From contig JAOVFP010000021.1 in the NCBI GenBank assembly GCA_025738555.1, forward strand, positions 1,488,001-1,552,000: 64,000 nt of DNA, written 5' to 3'. The first letter of the stretch is position 1; the number at the start of each line of letters is the position of its first letter. Source of the stretch: Cyathus striatus (Eukaryota > Basidiomycota > Agaricomycetes > Agaricales > Nidulariaceae). Shown here piece after piece: positions 22,511 to 34,600 of the stretch. The notes beneath the pieces are model-generated. The model was not told where the DNA came from and made no database searches. It saw only the letters and a list, made by a program, of their open reading frames with translations. The position numbers were made by a program, and so were the translations under genes.

Positions 22511-23824
22511 CTAAGTTTTCAATAATTCAACAATCTCCTGCATAGTTCCCCTATCACCAGGATCCTTCTCCCAGCATGTTTCCATGATTCTCCAGAGATG
22601 GTCAGTGATGTGATCGGACATATATTTCTTCCTCTCAGGTTTTTTCCCTAGTTTAACATTAACTATGGCCTCAAAATTGTCGACTGTGTAATAGAACGGA
22701 ATTTTGGATGTAAGAATCTATCACCAGGAAGTTACATTAGCGAAAAATGGGGTGTTTGAGGTACGAATATTTAGTTATTCCTTACATAAAGCATAAACAT
22801 CCCAAAGCTGTATATATCCCCTGCTTTGGTGAAAGACTGGGAATCTTCAATTTCCGGTGCGCAATATCTGAGACAAATTAAGCATCTTCCACAAAAAAGT
22901 ATATAAATGAACTATTCCACTGTACCTGGCAGTATTAGCATCAGGATTGACATAGGTATCAAGAACTCCAGGGAAATCATCTAATTCAGGAATAACCACT
23001 GTGCCTTCCTTGTGAATCATAACATTGCTCTGGAAAGGGATACATAACAGAAGTCAGAGTGCTGCTCACAAATATTTCAGATAAAGGTATCTACAGGATT
23101 TACAGCACCATGCACTATGTTCTTACAATGAAGATAATGCAATGCTTCCGCAACATCTAATATCTGTAGGTTGTTCAATATTGTCACCCAGTGGCATAGG
23201 CATAATGTTTGTCACGTACAATACACACCCTGTCACAATTTGGGTTTTTCTCGAGAAACACAGCTGCACTACCCTCTGGGCAATATAATGCAACAAGTGC
23301 AAATGGAGACATCGGTCCCTTTGTGTACAGGCCTACTAATTTAAGAATATTGGGATGATGTAAGGTAGTCCAGTTGTGGAGAAGGAGCCGAATTCTCTGA
23401 CAAGGTATTTTTTATTTAATTTCATGTTGCATCTCATACACATATAAATGCCACCTACTCTAACAGCTGCATTTCTCATACAACTTCGTCTTCGGGAGAA
23501 TTTTATAGTAACCTTGTTTGTTTAATAATTTCAGTGCCATTCTAAACAAAAATGCTGTTGCATGGATTTACCTCAACAAATTCCCTTTTGGAATTATACC
23601 ATTTTGCACAATATATGTCTGTATACTGTCCAGTGGCTGAGGATATTTTTTTCATATCAGAAATTTGGTCATTGAGAATCTGTCATAGATGGAGTTATTA
23701 TCACTATTGTAAGGCAAATATTCTACATACTGGGATAGTAAAATCGCGGAACACTGTGCTGCATGGCCCTAACACACATGCCTTAGTCACTGAAGATAAT
23801 ATTTGGAATAAAATGTGCCTCCAT
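22511..23824 (-). CDS. Protein-kinase-like domain lacking catalytic residues (pseudokinase)
   Basis: Minus-strand exons joined by short introns give a tyrosine-kinase-like fold in order: ATGQYTDIYCAKW (degenerate glycine loop); VTIKFSRRR (VAIK lysine kept); LHHPNILKLVGLY; ILDVAEALHYLHCKNIVHG; AVNPSNVMI; APEIEDSQSFTKAGDIYSFG; and DHLWRIMETCWEKDPGDRGT, ending at 22511. The HRD-loop aspartate is Ala and its lysine is Asn (HGAVNPSN for HGDLKPSN). The DFG position reads PELDDF. Phosphotransfer is therefore unlikely. One join uses an unusual AAG acceptor. It may be the C-terminal part of the upstream gene, or separate with an ATG at 23824. The separating gap is only 21 nt with in-frame TAA, so the boundary is unresolved. 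Confidence 0.65.
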
Positions 23825-23834
23825 CTGAAAATGA

Positions 23835-25807
23835 TTAAATAGTACCTTCGTCATAGCATATAACGTATTGCGTGTTTAAACTTTCTTCGAAATTTTGAAT
23901 ATTATAATTATGGTTCTGCATCGCGTGCATGTATGTTAGCACAAACTTTCACTTAGTGGTTTTAACTGACGTTCGCTGCTTCATTGTTACAACCTTCAAC
24001 TGCTGCCCACCACTCGTCGTCATGAGTGATTGCAACTCGGGAGCCAGAAACCTATTCATATGTCACACAAATCACTCAGACTCAACGCATCAGCATAACC
24101 ACAAGAATAAGATCCTCACCCGCGCTAAGAGTATATCATTTATAGCATTCAATGGATGCAATGGCTATCCGGTGTTATATGTAACTTTAGCGTGATACAT
24201 ACTTAGTAGCATATGTGAAGTGCTCACATTTTGCCGTTCGGATAGATCCGTTAAGTTGACCGCATTCTTGTGATGGAATTTGGGTGAAGAAACATCTTTT
24301 GACTGACCGCCTTCATTACTCTTAGGGTGTCTTTTCTTTCTCCCGCTCTTATCTCCTTTTTTTGAGTCAGTGTCCCGATTCTTGTCATCATTACTGAGAG
24401 CCTCGTCCTTAGGGCCATCATTGATAAAATTAAGTGCTTCTTCTGATAACGAAATCCTGTAGCCCCTAATGAATAGACATTGATTCGCTTCGTCTGGTAG
24501 CTGACTTTCAGCGTTGGTAGTCAAACCTGGAGAAGGTCCTGTACGGAATGACGATGCATTTACGACCTTTTTCCATTCAAATGCAGGGCCCGCTGGATCA
24601 GGCGATCTTCCGATTACTAGTGTACTTTGACGGTTGGACACTTTAGTATCCCAAGTTACAATACCCCATGATCGCGATTTCAAACGTCCTGTAACCAGAT
24701 ATAAGGAATGTCGATCCGGAGTTCGATGACGCTTGACTATGGCATATCTATACCAGCGTCTGGCATTTCTAGCGATGAAGTTCTTCAACTGTTCTACTTC
24801 GACGTATTCGTCTTGGGAACCTCCAACAGGCATAACAAGTAGAGACCCTTTATCTTCATCACTGAACGAGTAGGTAACATCCCTGTTAACACAAGTAGTT
24901 TTAATTAGTTCATTATGCTATTAGAAATGATGACAAACAATGTATTCGAGTCTATTTCGCGATTAACGTTTGCAAAACTAGTAAGCATATCCCTTTGAAA
25001 AAACGATACCCTGGGCTCTATCATTCCAGACGTGGGCATGGGCATTGATTCAAATCCATCTGGTACGCCATTTACATGTATAGGACTTTCGGCTGGTGTC
25101 CAAATATTGAAAAGAAAATCAAATGCACCATCATGTGTGATGCATCCGACATCCCCAATAGATATACCTTTCCTTTGATATTCAATCGGAAGATTGTGGT
25201 CTGGATAAGGAACCCATAGGGGATAGCCGTGATTAAGCGGAAACATTTTTTCAATGTAAACATCGTAACCTCTGGGAGCTCTTGTTAAAGCTTCTATGGG
25301 GATGAATTCGGGTTCTTCGCTCGACATCTACATAACATTAGAGTGGTACAACCCTTACTATTCGAACAGAAAACTCGCCGCAACAACAACGTCTGCAGTA
25401 GTGTTATTGTCTTCAGAGATAAACTACCCAGATGCAATATACTTTTAGAACTGACAATGACACCGCAAAGGTTTTACCTTCGGAGCCGCTGACTCTGATA
25501 TCATATCAGCGGATGGGGAGGCGGTGCCTCCAGGATTATGGAGTGGAAATTCCTGTTGCACTTCTTGCGATATCCCTAACAGAGATAACATATACGACAG
25601 TGTCCTGTATGCCAGGGACATCCGAGAATCAGGTTCCACAGACGTTCCAGGAAGAGATGAGTTGTCGGAGCGCGTAGTGTCACCAAAATTGAAGTATGTG
25701 ATGTTCCCACCTGCATTAAGCACGGAGACATCTTGAAGTCTCTGCCTTGTGCTGTGGCTAAACGCAGTAGTAATGCCTTTAACGTGCTCGCTGTTTGGGG
25801 CCGGCAT
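23835..25807 (-). CDS. Member of an uncharacterised mushroom-expanded family
   Basis: Exons are 25478-25807, 24939-25327, 24882-24228, 24164-24120, 24051-23971 and 23915-23835, all with in-phase introns of roughly 55-150 bp. The order of blocks is: a low-complexity head with VLNAGGNITY; GYPLWVPYPDHNLPIEYQRK, then SIGDVGCITHDGAFDFLFNI; LYLVTGRLKSRSWGI; NQCLFIRGYRISLSEE; a basic K/R patch resembling a nuclear signal (KKGDKSGRKKRHPKS); HPLNAINDILLAR; and VAITHDDEWWAA. I recall many Agaricomycete proteins with these blocks, but no known function. A paralogue, broken, lies at 61881-63863. The first exon-intron join (K then MSSEEPEF) is clean. The C-terminal end next to the pseudokinase is uncertain. 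Confidence 0.7.
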
Positions 25808-25860
25808 TCAGGACAGAATCGGAGAATGTGATTAGATTTAGATACCAATCTTCAAGCTCG

Positions 25861-25868
25861 TATATATA
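25861..25868 (-). promoter_or_regulatory. TATA box of the 25.8-kb gene
   Basis: TATATATA on the minus strand, 54 bp upstream of the ATG at 25807. Confidence 0.45.
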
Positions 25869-27288
25869 GCTAACCTGCCGTTCATGTTCTCGGACTTGTC
25901 CAGCCTGCCAAATATACTCTACCAATGAGGTTGGACAGGGTTGGACTCGAAGGAGGTTGGGCCACCATGCTGCAGGCATTCTGCCTGCATCGCAGAATTC
26001 GTGATTTTCATTAATACCATACCACGTTCATTCATCCTGTCGCTCACCCCTTACTTACCGCATTCGTTACCTACATAATTCAACCCACGTACACTCAGAT
26101 AATTTAGGGTTCGTTTTTCCCACTTTTAACTCATATTGTAGGGTCTTACTAGGAATTGGAGGATGGAGGGATGTCCATTCGCCTTCCATATTTTTATCTT
26201 AAGATACCACCAAGCAAGCACGGAGGGGCGCGTGAAGAAGATACAAGCTTGGGGGTATCTTGACAAAGAAATTGTGCGAGTGGTTGGCGCATATGTCCAA
26301 CCTCCATATCCTGGTGGATTCGCTCTAGGGATGAAATTGGGGGGAGAGTGAAAGCTGTATTCTCAGATGCGTAGGTACAGCATTTAGGTATGTAAAGAAG
26401 GTCATGTGAATGACAGCATGTAAGTAATGAGGCAGGCAGCGGTAGTAAAAGGAATGAAAACCAGAGTTTGCGGTGCAGGCCGAACACCTGCTCTACATCC
26501 AATGGCAGGCACTTCAGAAATTGATGTCCCTGTCAATCCATACAAAACAACAGCTAACTGAGAATCAATGTAACAATGGAGTTTGTAGTCCCCTGTTATT
26601 ATCCGATTGGATCTCTCAGGGACATCAGTATTCCCATGGCTCAATTCTCTGTCGAGACGAATCAGCCTGCACGTCTAGCTGAGCGTTTATTTACCATTTC
26701 GTGAGCTGATTTGCGCGGTTGTGTGTTACTGGTATTACTAATCGAAGTACTTCTGTATGTACATAGTGTTGCGCGCACAAATATACTTACATCTGGTAAT
26801 AATTTGCTGTTTCCCCAGGGCTGGAACTAATTTGCAATTTTCTGTCCCCATTTCGTTAGTGGTTCGACGTGCTATTCTTAAATTTATTAAATTTATCATA
26901 CACTTGTAGGTATTATTTAATACATTGCTACATGTCTAACCCTTCTAGCATTATTTATTCTTGCATTTATTCTTTCTTTGCAAATGCTTTCCAGTGGTTT
27001 TTATATATAATTTTAAGCTTACATTTGTACTGGTGCTCATTTAAATGGGAAGAAATACACTGTACTGCTACTCTTAACCATTTTTAATTGATCTACATAA
27101 AATCAGTGTCCTACTAGATATCTTAAATTGAAGGCCATTGCACCACATACTGACTAAACATTGTATATCAGCCAACATCTTACTATAAACTGGTATGTTG
27201 AACCCGGTCAAAGCCCACTGCCAGTTCTTTTGCCCACTGGTCTGTATTTAATATTAAATAGTGATTTAATGTTGCATTTTATTGGATA
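25869..27288. other. Intergenic, nothing firmly recognised
   Basis: AT-rich toward 26.9-27.3 kb. Several short open frames lack domains or supporting signals. Confidence 0.45.
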
Positions 27289-27290
27289 TA

Positions 27291-27678
27291 CTGTACTAAT
27301 CAAAATACTTCGGCACCCTTATATGTGCATGACAGGTCCAACTGCGGAACCACTTCGTCAGGTTGAAAATATTGCGTGACAATTGAAGAAATTCGGCATC
27401 TTCGTGAGTAGAAGAGTCCCAAATATATAGCTTTTAAGTGTAATTGATTGATAAGATGTCGTGGTGTAACGGTAAGTTGTATTTAAATGCTGTAAAGAGC
27501 CAAATTTGCGAAGAAAAATTGAAAAAATCATTAGTTCGAACCTTCTTCAGCAAAATTTTTTACCCGTGACCTCTCAGACCTTCCGTCAGTTGCAGTAATG
27601 ACGCGTGACTAGCACCAAATTTCGGCACGTCAGGTAGCTGTGTGACGCGTGACTGCCGAAGTATTTTGATTAGCACAG
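27291..27678. mobile_element. Tc1/mariner-type MITE, 388 bp
   Basis: The 25-bp terminal inverted repeats CTGTRCTAATCAAAATACTT plus CGGCA match at 24 of 25 positions (27291-27315 and 27654-27678). They are flanked by TA on both sides (27289-27290 and 27679-27680). There is no coding capacity, so it is non-autonomous. The interior contains a tRNA-like segment and two GACGCGTGACT words near the right end. Confidence 0.85.
27455..27550 (+). other. tRNA-like segment inside the MITE
   Basis: GTCGTGGTGTAACGGTAAG resembles a tRNA A-box region (compare TGGTGTAACGG in the tRNA-Glu at 52.4 kb). TTAGTTCGAACCTT about 70 bp later resembles a B box. The ends cannot pair as an acceptor stem, so it is not a functional tRNA. 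Confidence 0.4.
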
Positions 27679-27680
27679 TA

Positions 27681-28299
27681 TTTAATTTACAGCAAGCTAG
27701 CCATTTACATGCATTCCACTTTCATACCTATAATTTGTGCTCTTGCATTTATGTTGAAACTAGTTTATTGTGTAAACAATAGATCTCCATTGACATTCAC
27801 TTTCTGTAGTACTAAGTACTTAAAGTTGCAATACATCCGTGCACGCGCGTAACCAAATAACGGGAGGTTGCGTGAATGAGTCAGCGTGTTCTCGGGTTTC
27901 GCCGGCATCAAACATTACCGCATTTGGCCCAGATCTGTGGATCGAATAATAACACTGAACAGGGGACACATCACCGGTAACAATGTAACCAAAAGTTGAT
28001 GACTTGTAAGATTTGTGCACAATAACAAGAGAAAAGGGTAAATGGTGGTAATGATGGGCAATGTGAGTTCAAAGCTGCAAGCTGGCTGTGGAAGAGATGA
28101 TAGGGATTGAAATGAGTGCATGTATGGTAGATGATGAGGAGACAGATGGCAAATCCTCATATAAACATAGTATCTTCTTTGGAAAAGTCCTCATGCCAGC
28201 CAAGTGCCTTCCCTGCACACATAACTCCCAGCTACTGTATGGAACAATTTTGTCCGGGCAGTGCATGAGGCTGAAGAACGTTGTAGGACGTGAGAATGA
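27681..28299. other. Intergenic, nothing recognised
   Basis: An open frame starting at 28088 runs into the GH3 remnant but shows no features before it. Confidence 0.4.
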
Positions 28300-30250
28300 A
28301 ACACGGTGGAGGGTATACAGGGCTCGTATGTCTTCTCCCCTTCTGTTTTCCCCCCTTCCTCCCCTCCCCTCTCCCTTCCTTACCGGCTTACTCGCCTACC
28401 CATTCCACACAGGCAATATCAAACTGGTTCGGTGTGTATTCCGTCTCCCTCTCTCAACGCTGGTGTGGACCTTGAAATGCCCGATCTGAACAAATGGCTC
28501 ACGCTCGATCTCGTCAATCGCCATTGTAGGAGAGAACGCAAAAGCCACTGTTCTTTCAGGAAGAGGGTCTCAAACGCTTGAGACTTCGTACTTTATTTGG
28601 CCTTTCAAGGCATTGTGAATGCTCTAGGAGAGGTCGTGGAGGTTGTGTATGGTGAGGGCGCGCCTACATAGTACGTCCTCCTTTCTCCCTTTTATATAAA
28701 ATCCATACTGAACAATCGATATGAAGTCTACAGGTCAATGCCCTCCTTAGACTTCGACCTCGTCACCGGCACCGGCAAGCAGAGCTGGACAGGCTCGTGG
28801 CACGCACACGTCTCCGACGACTCTCTCTCGAGGCTCTCCCTGAGTCTATGGGAAAGGGGTACATCGACGAGACCAAGATATCTATAAGTATATTAATACT
28901 ATCCTAAGGGTATAACGAAACGGTGGACGTTGAAGCTGAAGGGGAATTTGACGGAGAGGGTGAAGGGTTGTGAATTTGAGTTTGGGGTTATTGCTGCTGG
29001 ATGTGCGAAGGTGAGTTTTGTTTCCTGCATTGACGATTGATGCAGGTAGTGGAGGGTGTTATGATTTTAACTGGTGCTGACTGCGTTTATATAGTAGCTC
29101 TACGTGGCTTGTGAGCTGATTGTGGATGATTGTTCGAGGCAGAGGAGGGGTGAGGCGTTCTTTGGCTTGGGGTCCGCCGAGGAGAAGGGTATCGCCAATT
29201 TGAAGAAGGGAGTTAGGCACCTTGTTGAAGTTGTGTTTTGTAACATCCGTGCGCCAGCTGGCGAGAACGAGAACGAGGCCGTTATGGGCATGTTCGTCTT
29301 TCTCCCCCTCCCACTTCTTCGCCTTACACTAATAACCCCCACAGCAACTCAAGTCTCCAATTCGGCGGCACAGAAGTAAACGACGCAGACCCCTTAATGC
29401 AACAAGCAGTGAATCTAGCTAAGGATGCGAATGCTGTTATCGCTGTTGGAGGCCCTAATGCGGATTGGGAGACTGAGGGATACGATAGGACTTCCTCGCG
29501 CTCCCGGGAAGATGGATGAGTTGATTGAGAAGGTTGCTGCGGTTAATAAGAGGAATGTTGTTGTTACGCAGAGCGTGAGTCCCTCTTATGCTATGTAGAG
29601 GTAAAGCTAATAAAGGGATAGGGATCGGCGATAACCTACCCATGGAAAGATAAAGTCCCCGCTATCGTGGTACTGGGCAACGCTACTGGCGATGCGATTG
29701 CGGATATTTTGTCTGGAAAACAGAATCCACCAGGCTCGTCGCTGACGTTCCGGAAGAAATTGGAGGGTGTCCCGTCGTTTGGGCATTTCCACTCCGAGAA
29801 TGGGAAAGTTTGGAGTGCTCATTGGCGTTTTTTTTGGATAGGTTCGATATGCTGAGGATTTGTTTGTGGTCAGTCGATTTTATTGATGCTATTGTTGGCA
29901 TACTAAATGACTGCGCAGGGATATAAACATTATCAACATCGTAATATCGAGTCTTTGTTCCCCTTCGGGTAAGACCTTCCTTCTACCCCTCCTACCCCTT
30001 TTACTCACCAGAGTACAGACACGGGTTGTCGTATACCACCTTCTCCCTTAGCAAGCTCCAACTCCCCCAACTCGTCATAGAGAACAACGAGTTCAGCTTG
30101 GACGTCTCGCTGACCATAAGCAATACCGGCACTGTCGCTGGTTCGGAGGTCGTCCAAGTGTGGCTTTGGGATTCATGGAAGAAATATGATAATTTGAATT
30201 GTAATCCTGGGTTGAATATGGGCGAGTCAGTGTCCCCGAAAACTAATTCC
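28300..30250 (+). pseudogene. Decayed partial copy of GH3 beta-glucosidase
   Basis: Blocks match the intact gene at 56456-59960 in order: the region around the nucleophile (28426-28560), the PA14-like insert (28740-29020), [20 protein letters not shown] (29110-29180), [13 protein letters not shown] (29459-29497), [18 protein letters not shown] (29672-29730), FGHFHSENGKVW (29780-29816) and [17 protein letters not shown] (30013-30070). The N-terminal third and the C-terminal end are missing, introns are retained, and frameshifts and stops separate the blocks. The catalytic aspartate codon (SDW) is replaced by AAC (SNW). Orientation is opposite to the intact gene. It is an inverted, truncated duplicate. 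Confidence 0.85.
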
Positions 30251-30262
30251 TACTACAAATAA

Positions 30263-31689
30263 GTAAACGGAAAGAAAGTCTGTATCGCCGCCGTGTTACG
30301 CAACTTTGGCAGTACTTGCATTGTTTGTCAGTGGTTATTTGCACCAAGTTTGCCAAATGTTTGCAGTTCAAGTCATCAAGGTCATGGTTTGATCCAAGTC
30401 GGATCTCTAGCTCTGGGCCCTACTACTTACTCTCTCCAGCAAACTTTCCATCCACCATTTCCTGTCCCAACACTATACGAACCCCCATGGAAGCTTTTTT
30501 CTCGAACTAATGAAGGAGTCTGTGCAGCGCTGATTTTGGCGTGCATAATGAGGGCCAGACTCTGGCAGTACAAGTCGAAACTGCATTGTTTACGCCAAAC
30601 TTGAAGCTTGCTGTTCAAGTTAAGTTAGAAACTTTTCACTGAGCATTTCGATCGTGAAGTCATTCTGCATATCTTCACGATAACGGTAACTTCAATTGAT
30701 ATCATCTTGATCCAGACATGTGAGTCGGCTTCGCCTACCTCGAGGTTTTCGGCTTGAATCGTATCAAAATAGATTGCAGTGTTATCTCTTTGGCAGTGCC
30801 AAGATGCTTGAGTCGTATGGGGGATCTTTTCATGAATGCTCGAGCTTCTACACTCTTCTACACCACCTGTGGTAATACAATTCGAACGGTGTATTGTCGG
30901 GGGCAGAGAAACCCTGTCAAGAAAGGTGATCCTGTGGATTCTGGAAGAGACAAGCAGTGATGAAGAAACTTCTATACGGTAACGAATTTGTGCATTGATT
31001 TTGGAAACAGACTTTCAGAAATCGTGAAGGCTCGCACAAATGAATCTCAAGATAGATTATTTTGTAATGACGAAGGTACTCCAACCTTCCGTCTTATATC
31101 CAACTTGTACCCATTACATAGTTCCCCACCTTCCGCCGATGCCCAGACCCACGGCGACCAAAGTTAATTATGCAGTATCTGTGGCCATCGCACCTTCTTC
31201 AGGTGAATCTTGTGAAGAATATGAAATATTCCCCACGTACAACTGTAATTATAGAAACGATTCGCGTACAGTACATGATGAGAAGGCGATGCCGCATGCC
31301 GATGAGCCTACGCAAGGCCTGCGTAACACAAACAGGAAACCATGCACCAACAACCCGTACTCCTCCGCAGCTTTGTTATCATCTGACAAGCCTCATTGTA
31401 AACCGTATGGCAAACTCTAATGCTGAAATCAAAGAAAGGTTTGTGCTTCGTTTGTGCAACAGCCTGACTGAGCTTTGACAAAGCGGTTAGCTCTGACAAT
31501 TGGTCCTTTCATCCCAATCATGTGACATTTCCACACGTCACAACAGTATTTAATCTAAAACGCAGTCTGCCGCATTCTTATCCACTCACCATCACCATCC
31601 CAATCTCCTTGTCTAACCCTACATAGCATCGTTCCATCCCTTATACCCTTAGTACTTACCCTCAAAACGCTTTGCAGAGAAGTTCAAAG
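30263..31689. other. Intergenic, nothing recognised; 5' flank of Argonaute
   Basis: The short open frames at 30293-30604 and 31040-31478 have no recognisable domains. The last 150 bp is pyrimidine-rich, as expected of a fungal promoter/5' UTR. Confidence 0.4.
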
Positions 31690-34600
31690 ATGCCTCCCCG
31701 AGCAGCACCTCAGAGCCGTGGCCCCCGCGGTGGAAGTCGTGGCGGCGGTCGCGACTCCCCTGCTGGAGACCGTGGCCGTGGTCGCGGTGCCTTCCCTGGT
31801 GGAGGTCGTGGCGATAGTCGCGATTCCTCTCCTGGCGGAGACCGTGGTCGTGGTCGCGGTGCCTTCCCAGGTGGAGGTCGTGGCAGCAGTCGCGGTGCCT
31901 CCCCTGCTGGAGGCCGTGGCGGTGGTGGTGCTGCTCGTGGACGCACCCAAGTTGGCCTTCCCGGCATAGCAGGTGAGCCATCCTCTAGACAGGCTTTTAA
32001 ATTACATAAATAAACCCTTCTTTTCTTTCTTTTCTTATTTCCGTGTTTGCCATTAAGCCACTGTAACGACCGTTGGTGTCAAACGTCCTGATTATGGGAC
32101 CACTGGCACTGTGTTTAATGCGCAGGTTAATGCGTTTGCCACATCGATTCCTGAAAGCATAATTTACCATTACGATGGTGAGAGTTAGATATTAGTAGAT
32201 CGATGTTGTTTTGTTTGTTGATTGTGTACATTGATTATTGTAGTTGGTGAGTTAAGATGTGCTGAGAGTTCTTAAGGGAGTTGCGTGCTGATACAGGGTG
32301 TAGCCATTAATCCAGCTACTCTTCCGAGGACGAGAAACCAGGAGATCATCAAGATCCTCCAGAGGGAGACTGCTCCCACTGTGTTCACTCAGTGTGTACC
32401 CTACGACGGAAACAAGAACATATATTCGCCTTACAAGCTCTCTCTTGGTAACGAGGACTCCCGCGAGGTACGATTCTCTTATACAATGCCTTCATCGCGT
32501 TAACGTCCCACAGTTCTTCGTGAGTACCGGAGCCAGAGGCAGGGATGGCCAGCCCAAGCTGACTCCTGTCAAAATCACCCTAGCGCAAAAGATCAACCCC
32601 AAGTTCGTCTTTCACTTTCACACTCTACTCCCACTCACCTATAAACAGCGTTCTCGCGCGCTTCGTCAACGGCGAGATGTCACAGGACGTGGAGGTTCAA
32701 ACCGCACTGATGGTACACCCCCCATTATCCCTTTCTCTCCTCACTATCTCACTAACACCCTGCAGGCAATGAACGTTGCCATCCGTATGGAAGTAATCCA
32801 GCGCTACCCATACAACATCCGCTCATTCTTCACTCCCGACGGCAAAACGGGCATTGGTGGCGGCTTCGAGCTCTGGCGAGGATTCTTCCAATCCGTGCGC
32901 CCCACAATCGGGCGCGTGCTCGTCAACGTGGACATATCAACAGCCATGATGTTCAAATCCGGCCCGCTCATCGGACTGTGCCTTGACTTCTTTGAAAAGA
33001 ACGACAATCCGAACGTGCTATCGCCTAGTGCAGGTTTGCCTGATAGGGAACGTCTGCGTCTGCAGAAATTCCTCGTGGGGGCTTGCGTTACTGTTGAAAC
33101 TGAGAGGAACACCGGTGGTGCGCCTAGGAAGCGCGCTATTAAGGGTCTTTCCAAGGTCGGCGCAGATCAGATCATGTTCCCACACGATGGCAAGAATATA
33201 TCCGTTGCTCAGTACTTCAACGCAAGTTTGGTCGTACTTTGCAGTTCCCCAAGATTCTTTGCGTCGAGGTGCGTGTGATCTTTGTCATTTCGTGTTTATC
33301 TTTGAACTCTCTACTTAGCTCGGTACTTCCAAAGCGTACTACCCGCTTGAAGTATGCAACGTTCCCGCAGGCCAAATAGCACGCAAGCAAGTCCCACCTG
33401 AGAAGACGAAAGCCATGGTGGAGTTCGCCACTAAAAAGCCGAATGAACGCCTTGCGGACATTAGAAGGGGAGTTGATGTAAGTCTTCTTGCCTCTTCGCG
33501 TATTTTTACCTAAAGGTGTGTTGTAGATTTTACAATACGGGCAGTCGGATTACATCCGCGAGTTTGGCATGAACATTAACACTGCCGACGGACCATTGGC
33601 TATCCAAATGCGCAAGTTGCAAACTCCGACGTTGAGATATGGTCAAGGCTCAAAGGCACCCACGGTAGTATGTTTTCTTGTTACTCTTATTATCCTACAC
33701 GTCGATGATACCGCTCCAGGTTCCGAATAATGGTGCATGGAACATGGTTGATAAGAAATTCTACGCTCCAACCGAACCTATCCATCGCTGGGTAATCGTG
33801 GTGTACGAGCGTCAACAACGATTTAATCCAGATGCAGTCGAGGGCATGATTAAGGACTTTATCTCTGGATGCGCGAGTGTCGGTATGTGCTTCTAACTCT
33901 ATTAATTAATACCCTATAGTTAATATTGTGGTACAGGAATTACGGTGACTGATAACAACCCAATATACAAATATGAGAACCCTCAGGGCGACATCAGTAA
34001 TGTATGTAGTTCGCATTGCTTTCGTAATACGAAGACTAACGCAATCATGCAGCAACTAAAAGCTGCTGGAAATGCATGCGTGCAAAATGCTAAGATCAAA
34101 GGTCCACCGCAACTCATCCTTGTAGTGTTACCTGAGGGCGGAAACGCAATTTATGATCAAGTTAAACAGTGCGTTCTTTAACTAGTATTCAGGCATACAT
34201 TAACATGCTGTCTTAGTTTTGGAGACATCGCCGTGGGTGCCAGAGGTTTCTTACTACAAAGTCGTTAACGTAAAATCTATAGATGGGTGTTGCCACTCAG
34301 TGCGTCAAATCCGGCAAGGCGTTCCGTGCGAAGCCACAGTATTGGGCAAACGTGATTCTCAAGTACGCCTTTCCTCCTTTTGTGTTATCTTTTCTCAATT
34401 TTATCTCAGAGTTAACGTGAAACTTGGCGGGATTAATGTCATTCCAGACCCTGCCGCCGTGTCGGCTATCTCAGACCCTTCCAACCCCACCATTGTCATG
34501 GGTAAGACGGTCGTTTAAACATATACGCCGGCGTGTATTAACGGTCCACTCGTATAGGCGCGGATGTTATCCATCCAGCGCCAGGGTCTGAAGGTAGACC

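Noticed and set aside
23825..23845. A 21-nt intron fusing the 25.8-kb gene to the pseudokinase
   Set aside because: It is too short to splice in fungi. The junction is left unresolved rather than forced.
31649..31981. Long antisense open frames rich in His/Arg or Thr/Ala
   Set aside because: They are shadows of the GC-rich RGG repeat coding for the Argonaute N-terminus.
33223..33246. A 23-nt GC-AG intron restoring the Argonaute frame
   Set aside because: It is too short for known fungal introns and would delete conserved FGRTLQ. A one-base deletion is the simpler explanation.
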